Below, piece after piece: positions 26,497-33,177 of a stretch of 64,000 bases of DNA; position 1 is the first letter of the stretch; every line of letters begins with the position of its first letter. Under the pieces are notes generated by a model. It ran no database searches. It saw only the letters and a list, made by a program, of their open reading frames with translations, and was not told where the DNA came from. The position numbers and the translations under genes are program-made. This stretch comes from Clostridia bacterium (GTDB lineage Bacteria > Bacillota > Clostridia > Oscillospirales > Acutalibacteraceae), in assembly GCA_900767025.1 (NCBI GenBank), contig CAAFXS010000048.1, positions 1-64,000 on the forward strand, read 5' to 3'.

Positions 26497-26502
26497 TAAA
26501 TA

Positions 26503-27516
26503 ATGTCACAGTATTACTATAACCCTTTTGGCAACAGCAGTGTGAATGAGGAGAGAGAAAGGCTTTTTCTGCGAAAGCAGCAGGAGAAAAAGGAAAAAAG
26601 TGAAATAAGGCTTATCAGCTTTACAATGGGATGTGCGATTATTGCTTACATTTTAATGCAGTCTGTGGCAGTATCCGTAATGGCAATATTCGGCTGGTAT
26701 GACCTTTATAATGAAAGCCCTGTTTTTCAAAGTGCTTTTAACATTATCGGCATATCATTTTTGAGTGTGGCTGTGCCCTTTGGCATAATGGCTTTGATAA
26801 ATAAAAAACGGTATGCTTATCCTGTTATTCCCTCAAAGCCTGTTAAGGCGTCAAAATGCTTTGCCTGGGTTTGCTTTGGTATGATGTGCAGCTCTGTGGC
26901 AAATATGTCGGTTTCCTATATTTTCACTTTTCTTCAGGCGCTTTTTGATGTGGAATTTACAAGAGGCAGTGCTCTTGAACCCAATTCGGCTTTTTCCTGT
27001 GTAATGCTGGTATTCTCAACGGCAGTTGCGCCTGCAATATGCGAGGAATTTGCAATGCGTTGCTGCTCACTTCAGCTTTTGAGGAAATACGGAAAGGGCT
27101 TTGCCGTTGCCGCAGTCAGCATTGTTTTCGGTCTGCTGCACGGTAATTTGGTTCAGTTTGTCTTTGCCTTTGTTGTGGGTCTTGTGCTGGCATATATCAC
27201 TGTTCAGACGGACAGTGTTGTTCCTGCAGTGCTTGTTCACGGCTTGAGCAACGGTATATCCGTTACAAATTCCGTTTTGAATTATGCCGCAGGGGAGAAG
27301 GTTGCTGAATACTCAGTGGTTGCAATTTATCTGATTTGGATTATTGCAGGAGCTCTTTGCGGTGTTTACCTGCTCTTTAAGGGCGGATTTAAACGCACTG
27401 ATGACAGAAAGCAAAGCGTGCTTACCACAGGACAGAAATTTGTTTCCTTCCTTTTCCCTTGGATGATTATTCCCTTTGTTATTCTTATTTACTTCACGGC
27501 AAAGTCGATAGTGTGA
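26503..27516 (+). CDS. CPBP family intramembrane metalloprotease
   Basis: A 337-residue multi-span membrane protein of the CAAX-protease/bacteriocin-processing (Abi) family. The three metal-site motifs are present: EExxxR at residues 181-186 (CEEFAMR), FxxxH in FGLLHGN, and HGLSN. About eight hydrophobic segments are seen, with a charged cytoplasmic N terminus (residues 10-30). Members process prenylated or small peptides, or anchor surface proteins; the substrate here is unknown. Confidence 0.9.
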   Translation: MSQYYYNPFGNSSVNEERERLFLRKQQEKKEKSEIRLISFTMGCAIIAYILMQSVAVSVMAIFGWYDLYNESPVFQSAFNIIGISFLSVAVPFGIMALINKKRYAYPVIPSKPVKASKCFAWVCFGMMCSSVANMSVSYIFTFLQALFDVEFTRGSALEPNSAFSCVMLVFSTAVAPAICEEFAMRCCSLQLLRKYGKGFAVAAVSIVFGLLHGNLVQFVFAFVVGLVLAYITVQTDSVVPAVLVHGLSNGISVTNSVLNYAAGEKVAEYSVVAIYLIWIIAGALCGVYLLFKGGFKRTDDRKQSVLTTGQKFVSFLFPWMIIPFVILIYFTAKSIV

Positions 27517-27518
27517 TT

Positions 27519-27971
27519 ATGACTGATGAATTTATGAAAAAAGCCCTGGAGCTTGCAAAAATGTCTGCACTTGAGGGCGAGGTCCCCGTGGGAGCGGTAG
27601 TCGTTAAGGACGGCGAAATAGTGGGCCGGGGCAGAAACAGGCGTGAGCTTGGCAAGAATGCCCTTTACCACGCGGAGCTTGAGGCTATTGATAACGCCTG
27701 CAAAAAGCTTGGCGGTTGGAGATTGTGGCAGTGTGATTTGTATGTTACATTGGAGCCTTGTCCAATGTGTGCAGGTGCAATAATTAATTCACGGATTAAA
27801 ACCGTTTATTACGGTGCCAAGGACGGAAAAGCCGGTTCCTTCGGCTCGGTTGTGAATTTTAACGATATTCCTTATAACCATAAACCGCAAATTATCGGCG
27901 GAGTTATGGAGCGTGAATGCTCCGAAATTTTAAGCGAATTTTTTAAAAATTTAAGGCAAAGAAAAAGGTGA
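27519..27971 (+). CDS. tadA: tRNA-specific adenosine deaminase
   Basis: TadA converts wobble adenosine-34 to inosine in tRNA-Arg. The 150-residue protein has the zinc/proton-shuttle motif H51-A-E53 and the PCxxC pair Cys81/Cys84 in LEPCPMCAGAI. The ATG at 27519 lies three bases after the CPBP stop; a longer frame from 27459 has no ribosome site. Its TGA stop lies inside the shared terminator stem at 27963-27990. Confidence 0.95.
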   Translation: MTDEFMKKALELAKMSALEGEVPVGAVVVKDGEIVGRGRNRRELGKNALYHAELEAIDNACKKLGGWRLWQCDLYVTLEPCPMCAGAIINSRIKTVYYGAKDGKAGSFGSVVNFNDIPYNHKPQIIGGVMERECSEILSEFFKNLRQRKR

Positions 27972-27990
27972 CCCGATGCGGTCACCTTTT
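27963..27990. terminator. Bidirectional terminator between tadA and pflA
   Basis: AAAAGGTGACC at 27963-27973 pairs exactly with its complement at 27980-27990 around CGATGC; A and T runs flank both sides. The TGA stop of tadA (27969-27971) and the TGA stop of pflA (27984-27982) occupy mirror positions within the two arms. Confidence 0.92.
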
Positions 27991-28686
27991 GTTGTCTATA
28001 ATTGTTTGTAGCTTTTTCAGCTTGTCCTTGTCTAAAGCGGGAGTGTCCTTCAGCGGATTTTCAATCCCTAAATTTTCGTATTTGAAAAAGCCCATTGTGT
28101 GAAAGCCTAAAAGCTCGTATTTCTCATAACTAAACTGTTTTGCAAATTCGGCGTATTTTTCAATTTCCTCCTCACTGTCGTTGATGCCCGGAACAACCAC
28201 TGTTCTCAGCCACAGGCGAATGCCTTTTTCAGTACAGTATTTGCCGATGCTTACGAAATTTTCAAACACACCGCCGGTGTATTTTTTGTAGCTTTCGCTG
28301 TCATAAAATTTTAAATCAAGTATAACAAGGTCGGCTCCGTCAAGGGCTTTTTTTACACTATCCGTCAGTGCAACACTGCCTGAGGTGTCAACGGCGTAAT
28401 TAATGCCCTGCGCCTTCAAAAGCTCACCTGCTTCAATAATGAAATCCGCACTCAGTAACGGCTCACCTCCGGAAAAGGTAACACCGCCGCCGTTTTTGAA
28501 ATATGGCTTGTAGCGTTTGATTTTGTTTGCAAGCTCCCGGGCAGTCCAGTCCCTGCCGGATTTGTGCCAGGTGTCAGGATTGTGACAGTAGGCGCAACGC
28601 AGGGGACAGCCTGTTAAAAACACCGCATAGCGTATTCCGTCACCGTCCAGCGCCGCCATTGATTCAAAGGAATGTATGTCCGCCAT
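27982..28686 (-). CDS. pflA: Pyruvate formate-lyase activating enzyme
   Basis: A radical-SAM enzyme of 234 residues that installs the glycyl radical on PflB. The cluster cysteines are Cys27, Cys31 and Cys34 in TGCPLRCAYCHNP, followed by GGVTFSGGEPLL. ATG 28686 is used because CAGGAG lies nine bases upstream; longer frames run through the preceding transposase fragment. In relatives pflA usually follows pflB directly; here about 550 bases with a broken REP transposase lie between. The first 23 bases overlap the end of that fragment. Confidence 0.95.
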   Translation of the reverse strand: MADIHSFESMAALDGDGIRYAVFLTGCPLRCAYCHNPDTWHKSGRDWTARELANKIKRYKPYFKNGGGVTFSGGEPLLSADFIIEAGELLKAQGINYAVDTSGSVALTDSVKKALDGADLVILDLKFYDSESYKKYTGGVFENFVSIGKYCTEKGIRLWLRTVVVPGINDSEEEIEKYAEFAKQFSYEKYELLGFHTMGFFKYENLGIENPLKDTPALDKDKLKKLQTIIDNKR

Positions 28687-28871
28687 TGTTATCATCTCCT
28701 GTGTAAAATTTGTCCTGTTGCCATTTTTCAGGGTTGTTTTCAATATATTGCCATATTTCCAGATAATCCTGTTCATTACGGATAATATGGTCATAAAAAG
28801 ATTTTTGCCAAATGGAATTTCCTATCCGCTTTGAAATATATCCTTTCATTTGTGCAATCACCGTTGATATC

Positions 28872-28895
28872 GTAGGGACGAGCATTGCTCGTCCG
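28872..28895 (+). repeat. REP hairpin within the RAYT gene (copy 1)
   Basis: GTAG at 28872-28875 precedes GGACGAGC, ATT, GCTCGTCC, an 8-bp stem with 3-base loop. The GTAG head followed by a hairpin is the layout recognised by REP transposases. Read on the minus strand it codes for GRAMLVPT of the transposase without breaking the frame. Confidence 0.8.
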
Positions 28896-29037
28896 CTTTC
28901 GTTTTGAATAATCAAAATCATATGAATGTGATTAGGCATAATCACATATTTATCAACAATTACATTTGGATAAAATTTTGTTATTGATTTTATTGCTTGG
29001 TCTGTTATTTTTCCGTATTCGGATAAAATTACTCTTT

Positions 29038-29062
29038 ACGGGCGAGCAGTGCTCGCCCCTAC
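29038..29062 (-). repeat. REP hairpin within the RAYT gene (copy 2)
   Basis: On the minus strand GTAG (29062-29059) is followed by GGGCGAGC, a 3-base loop and GCTCGCCC. It is the same unit as copy 1 in opposite orientation. Its end supplies the in-frame TAA that breaks the transposase. Confidence 0.8.
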
Positions 29063-29238
29063 AGCACCAAAGATGTGCTCTTTGTTTTTTGCACAAATCG
29101 TCACAAAATATGCACCGTTTTGGCTGTAATCAAAACTATTTAACCTGTTTGGTTTCCTTTTCGGTAATTCTTCTTTCATACACAAATAGTAACACAAAGC
29201 CCACGGAAACACAATGGTTTCGTGGGCTTTAGCAATTG

Positions 29239-31467
29239 TTACATAGCAGTATGGAAGGTTCTTGCGATAACCTCTTCCTGCTTTTCGCGGGTAAGCTTGT
29301 TGAAGTTTACTGCGTAGCCGCTTACACGGATTGTAAGTGACGGATAAAGTGTCGGATCATTCATAGCTGCAATGAGCTTTTCACGGTTAAGCACATTAAC
29401 ATTAAGGTGATGTGCGTCCTGTGCAAAGTAGCCGTCAAGCATTGTTGTAAGGTGGTCAATCTGCTCCTCTTTATCTCTGCCCAGAGTATCGGGAGTGATT
29501 GAGAAGGTGTTTGAAATGCCGTCCTGACAGCAAGCATAGTCAAGCTTTGCAACTGAGTTAAGCGAAGCAAGTGCGCCCTCTGCATCTCTGCCGTGCATTG
29601 GGTTTGCGCCCGGTGCGAAAGGCTCGCCGGCTTTTCTGCCGTCGGGTGTAGCACCTGTCTTTTTGCCGTACATTACATTTGATGTGATTGTAAGGATTGA
29701 AAGAGTGTGCTTAGCGCCTCTGTAAGCAGGAGTTTTGCAAAGCTCCTTGTAGAAATATTCGATAAGCTCCTTGCCGATAAGGTCAACGCGGTCATCGTCG
29801 TTACCGTATTTGGGGAACTCGCCCTCAACCTTGAAATCGGTGATAATTCCGCGGTCATCCTTGATTGGAGTAACCTTTGCGTACTTGATGGCTGAAAGTG
29901 AGTCGGTGGCAACTGACATACCTGAAACACCGAATGCCATAAGTCTTTCAACATCTGTGTCGTGAAGTGACATCATAAGTCTTTCATATGCGTACTTATC
30001 GTGCATATAGTGGATAACATTCATTGTGTTAACATAAAGCCTTGCCATCCAGGAAAGGTACTTTTTGTATGCAGCAAGCACCTTGTCATAATCAAGAACT
30101 TCCTCGTCGAATACCTCGCCCTCGGGAGCAATTTGCTCTGCACCGATTTCGTCCTTACCGCCGTTAAGAGCCATAAGAAGAACCTTTGCAAGATTGCATC
30201 TTGCACCGAAGAACTGCATCTGCTTGCCCTCCTTCATAGCTGATACACAGCAGGCAATTGCATAGTCGTCACCGTACATTCTTCTCATTACATCGTCATT
30301 TTCATACTGAATTGAATCGGTGTCGATGGATACCTGAGCACAGAAATCCTTGAAGCCCTGGGGAAGATGCTCTGACCAGAGAACTGTAATGTTAGGCTCA
30401 GCAGAGGGGCCAAGGTTGTAAAGTGTCTGAAGAACTCTGAAGGAGGTCTTTGAACACATTGACTTGCCTTCGCCTGTAACGCCTGCAAGTGCAAGTGTTA
30501 CCCATACAGGATCGCCTGCGAAAAGGTCGTTGTATTCGGGAGTACGAAGGTGACGAACCAAACGGAGCTTTAATACCAAATCGTCGATAAGCTCCTGAGC
30601 ACCGGTCTCGTCAAGAATACCAAGCTCCATATCTCTTTCAATATAGCAGTCGATAAATTCGGCAATTCTGCCGATTGAGTTAGCGGCACCGTTCTGCTCC
30701 TTGATAGCACCAAGGTAACCGAAATAGAGCCACTGAATTGCCTCTCTTGCAGTAGTTGCAGGCTGTGAAATGTCATAGCCGTAATCAAGAGCAAGGCCCT
30801 TGAGCTGATTCATAAAGTCAAGCTGCTTTGACAAATCCTCAAGAAGATGGATTGTTTCCTCGTCAAGAACATCAGCCTCGCCGATTTTCTTTTTGTCAAG
30901 CTTTTTCTGCTCAATAAGGTAGTCCATACCGTAAAGAGCAATTCTTCTGTAATCGCCGATGATTCTGCCGCGGGCGTATGCATCGGGCAAACCTGTAAGA
31001 ATACCGGCGTGACGAGCCTTCTTCATTGTGTCGGTGTATGCTCTGAAAACACCTGTGTTGTGGGTTGTTCTGTATGTGAACTCGTCCTTGATTTTGTCGG
31101 AAATTTCATAACCGTATGCACGGCAAGCCTGAACGGCGTTTCTGTAGCCTGCAAAGGGTGAAACACCTCTTTTGAGCGGCTCGTCGGTCTGCAAGCCTAC
31201 GATAATATCCTTTTCCTTATCAACATAGCCGGGCTTGTGTGAAAGGATTGAAAGAACCTTTTCGGTGTCAACATCAAGGACACCGCCTTTTTCATTTTCT
31301 TTAACCAGCAAATCCTGTACCTTTGCAAGAACGTCCTTTGTTCTGTCGGTAGGTCCTGCAAGGAATGAGGAGTCGCCGTCATATGCCTTGTAATTCAGCT
31401 TGATGAAATTTGAAACATTGATTTCATCGCACCATACGCCTTCTTTAAAATTCTTCCATGCTTCCAT
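29239..31467 (-). CDS. pflB: Formate C-acetyltransferase (pyruvate formate-lyase)
   Basis: PflB converts pyruvate and CoA to acetyl-CoA and formate under anoxia. The 742-residue protein has the active-site Cys pair in IACCVSAM and the glycyl-radical site Gly717 in RVSGYAVNF, 25 residues from the C terminus as expected. The ATG at 31467 (MEAWKNFKEG) has AGGAGG upstream; the longer frame to 31533 would run into the DUF134 gene. It is co-directional with DUF134, 44 bases apart, and separated from pflA by a REP transposase fragment. Confidence 0.97.
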   Translation of the reverse strand: MEAWKNFKEGVWCDEINVSNFIKLNYKAYDGDSSFLAGPTDRTKDVLAKVQDLLVKENEKGGVLDVDTEKVLSILSHKPGYVDKEKDIIVGLQTDEPLKRGVSPFAGYRNAVQACRAYGYEISDKIKDEFTYRTTHNTGVFRAYTDTMKKARHAGILTGLPDAYARGRIIGDYRRIALYGMDYLIEQKKLDKKKIGEADVLDEETIHLLEDLSKQLDFMNQLKGLALDYGYDISQPATTAREAIQWLYFGYLGAIKEQNGAANSIGRIAEFIDCYIERDMELGILDETGAQELIDDLVLKLRLVRHLRTPEYNDLFAGDPVWVTLALAGVTGEGKSMCSKTSFRVLQTLYNLGPSAEPNITVLWSEHLPQGFKDFCAQVSIDTDSIQYENDDVMRRMYGDDYAIACCVSAMKEGKQMQFFGARCNLAKVLLMALNGGKDEIGAEQIAPEGEVFDEEVLDYDKVLAAYKKYLSWMARLYVNTMNVIHYMHDKYAYERLMMSLHDTDVERLMAFGVSGMSVATDSLSAIKYAKVTPIKDDRGIITDFKVEGEFPKYGNDDDRVDLIGKELIEYFYKELCKTPAYRGAKHTLSILTITSNVMYGKKTGATPDGRKAGEPFAPGANPMHGRDAEGALASLNSVAKLDYACCQDGISNTFSITPDTLGRDKEEQIDHLTTMLDGYFAQDAHHLNVNVLNREKLIAAMNDPTLYPSLTIRVSGYAVNFNKLTREKQEEVIARTFHTAM

Positions 31468-31511
31468 TGTTTTTCCTCCTGAAAATGAATTCATATATAA
31501 AATGTTTTTTG

Positions 31512-31922
31512 TTAGCTTTGGAGCACATAGCATTCTCTGCCCGGCTCGTGATAAATGCCGATGCAGTTTTCACAGTTACCGTGCTTACATCTTCTGCATT
31601 TGCTTTTGCCGCACTGACCGCAGCAGTGCAGAGAATTTGAGCAGACGGTAAAATCGCCGCCCTCAACTATTATTTGCTTGTTGTTGATTATTGAGTCGGA
31701 AAACTTGTACCGTGCGCTTTCGTAAACAGATGTGACTGTTGTTCTTGCAACCTGCATCTGCTTTGCACATTCCTGTTGAGTAAGCTTTTCGTAGTCGATA
31801 AGACGGATGGTTTCGTATTCGTCAACTGACATTGAAACCCTGTCCTTGTGCTTTGCACCGGAGTTAAAGGTTTTTGACTCGGGGGATTTGCATATTGTTT
31901 TATGCTTTCTCGGACGGGCCAT
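31512..31922 (-). CDS. DUF134 family DNA-binding protein with Cys-rich tail
   Basis: A 136-residue protein. Residues 1-90 hold a helix-turn-helix (MSVDEYETIRLIDYEKLTQ, QECAKQMQVARTTVTSVYESAR). The C-terminal 45 residues have ten cysteines (CGQCGKSKCRRCKHGNCENC), suited to metal or iron-sulfur binding. DUF134 proteins are predicted regulators of unknown target. Here it directly precedes pflB, an oxygen-sensitive radical enzyme, which suggests a redox- or metal-responsive regulator of the pfl genes; this link is inference from position. Confidence 0.85.
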   Translation of the reverse strand: MARPRKHKTICKSPESKTFNSGAKHKDRVSMSVDEYETIRLIDYEKLTQQECAKQMQVARTTVTSVYESARYKFSDSIINNKQIIVEGGDFTVCSNSLHCCGQCGKSKCRRCKHGNCENCIGIYHEPGRECYVLQS

Positions 31923-31960
31923 TTTGCACCTCTTTCTTGGTTGTTTTTCAGCTCGCTTTT

Positions 31961-31988
31961 ATTATACATAGTTTTTGACATATGTCAA
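31961..31988 (-). promoter_or_regulatory. Promoter and palindrome before DUF134-pflB
   Basis: On the minus strand TTGACA (31988-31983) and TATAAT (31966-31961) are 16 bases apart. The -35 box is half of a perfect 14-base palindrome, TTGACATATGTCAA (31975-31988). A regulator bound there would cover the -35 box. Confidence 0.65.
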
Positions 31989-32079
31989 TAATATTTTTTT
32001 AAAAATTATTATTTCTTCGAGTATAATATTTTGTTTATTTTCCACAAATTAACGGTTTGATTTTTTACATATGCTTTGG

Positions 32080-32108
32080 TTGAAAAACGGCTCTTTCTAA
32101 TGTATTAT
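32080..32108 (+). promoter_or_regulatory. Sigma-A-type promoter for the phosphoribosyltransferase-like gene
   Basis: TTGAAA at 32080-32085 and TATTAT at 32103-32108 are 17 bases apart, 37 bases before the ATG at 32145, which has an AAGGAAG ribosome site. Confidence 0.55.
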
Positions 32109-32144
32109 AGTATTATAAAACATATTATATAAGGAAGTGCTATT

Positions 32145-32789
32145 ATGGATAAGCCGATTTACACAATTACCTCAAAGAATAACGAAAGGGTGTTTATCCA
32201 TGCAATGCCCGGCCATTTTATTTCGTCGTCATCTCACCTTAACTATTACATAGGCACATCGGATATTAAGCATAATCACGATGTTTCCGTTGATGCGGCA
32301 ATGCTTATGGCAAGGTATTATGTTGAGCGTGGAATAGAGGTTGACTCTGTTCTGTGTCTTTACGAAACGCAGGTTTTAGGGGCTTATCTTGCTCACGAGC
32401 TGGCAAGGCCCAGTATGCTCAATCCTAATCCGGACAACACCGTTTATGTTCTGGGTCCCGAATATGACGCACAGGGAAATATTATTTTCAGAGATAATTT
32501 AAGAAAGCTTATTACAGGCAGAAGGGTTGTTTTGCTTATCTCCTGTATCACCAGCGGTAAAACCGTTGAAAGAGCAATGGAAAGCGTAAGCTATTACGGC
32601 GGAACGGTAGCGGGAATTACATCTATTTTTTCTGCTATTGACAGCATTGACGGTGTTGAAATAAATACGATTTTCACCCGTGAGGATGTTCCGGGTTATC
32701 AGGCGTATCCTCCGCACGAGTGCCCTCACTGCAAGGCAGGTGAAAGGGTGGACGCTATTGCCAACGGCTACGGCTATTCTTTGCTTTGA
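32145..32789 (+). CDS. Phosphoribosyltransferase-fold protein (orotate PRT-like)
   Basis: A 214-residue cytoplasmic protein with a type I phosphoribosyltransferase layout. The region around residues 120-145, RRVVLLISCITSGKTVERAM, is the PRPP-loop position, but the usual paired acidic residues are replaced by Ser-Cys, so PRPP use is doubtful. The C terminus holds PHECPHCKAG, a possible zinc site. It has its own promoter and is followed by a small hairpin at 32811-32826. Function is not known; regulator or degenerate transferase are both possible. Confidence 0.7.
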   Translation: MDKPIYTITSKNNERVFIHAMPGHFISSSSHLNYYIGTSDIKHNHDVSVDAAMLMARYYVERGIEVDSVLCLYETQVLGAYLAHELARPSMLNPNPDNTVYVLGPEYDAQGNIIFRDNLRKLITGRRVVLLISCITSGKTVERAMESVSYYGGTVAGITSIFSAIDSIDGVEINTIFTREDVPGYQAYPPHECPHCKAGERVDAIANGYGYSLL

Positions 32790-32832
32790 GACAATGAAGA
32801 GCAATTCGAATTGCTTTCCATTGCCTAAGGTC

Positions 32833-32860
32833 TTGACAAAACAAATTTATCTGTTATAAT
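32833..32860 (+). promoter_or_regulatory. Consensus sigma-A promoter of leuA-leuB
   Basis: TTGACA at 32833-32838 and TATAAT at 32855-32860 match the consensus fully, 16 bases apart. It drives the T-box leader that follows. Confidence 0.85.
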
Positions 32861-32889
32861 ATCATTAACAATTTAATAGTACCCAATTA

Positions 32890-33142
32890 AAAACTGTGAA
32901 GCAGAAAAAGACCGTGTAATTCAGTTTCAGAGAGTCGGCGGAGGGTGCAAGCCGATACGGATTATGGGGTGTATAGCTCTCTGCGGAGTTGCTGTTTTGA
33001 ATAGAAATTAATAGGAACAGCCGTGTTGCTGCGTTAATAGCAAAGGCATTGTTGGATGCTAAAGGGCAATTTGTTTGCTGAAATAGGGTGGTACCGCGTA
33101 GATTTTACGCCCCTATACTATGTTGTATAGGGGCTTTATTTT
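32890..33142 (+). promoter_or_regulatory. T-box leader, probably leucine-specific
   Basis: This 250-base leader has the parts of a T-box riboswitch, which reads the charging state of a tRNA. The stem I AGAGAG and GGTGCAAGCC motifs are at 32930-32952. The T-box core AGGGTGGTACCGCG is at 33085-33098. A 10-bp terminator stem follows (33109-33118 with 33125-33134) with a TTTATTTT tail. The best specifier codon is CTC at 32977-32979, placed as in other leader RNAs, which means leucine and fits leuA downstream. With uncharged tRNA-Leu bound, the antiterminator forms and leuA is transcribed. Confidence 0.92.
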
Positions 33143-33177
33143 GCTCCTGTGCAGAATTTGAAAGGAGATTGATCATT

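Larger units (their letters stand above)
28664..29179 (-). pseudogene. REP-associated tyrosine transposase (RAYT, Y1 family), interrupted by a stop codon
   Basis: Reading from ATG 29179 gives a Y1-type transposase: KPNRLNSFDYSQNGAYFVTICA, then YVIMPNHIHMILII with the HUH metal motif, SIWQKSFYDHIIRNEQDYL and the catalytic-Tyr region YIENNPEKW. Codon 48 is TAA (29038-29036), in a stretch that is a REP hairpin; the frame is otherwise continuous for 171 codons. A downstream start at 28945 would retain the HUH and Tyr region but lose the first 78 residues. RAYTs are single-stranded DNA nucleases acting on REP hairpins. The tail GGHTFL is read from pflA leader sequence. Confidence 0.88.

Noticed and set aside
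29036..29038. Recoded stop in the transposase
   Set aside because: The codon is TAA, lies at a REP boundary and has no frameshift or readthrough signal; a disrupted gene is simpler.
33085..33142. tRNA-like sequence in the leuA leader
   Set aside because: The GGTGGTACCGCG block is the T-box antiterminator core, followed by the expected terminator; no cloverleaf can be drawn.
33088..33177. Upstream extension of leuA by 30 codons
   Set aside because: The extra codons lie in the T-box terminator and no ribosome site precedes them; AAAGGAGA fits ATG 33178.
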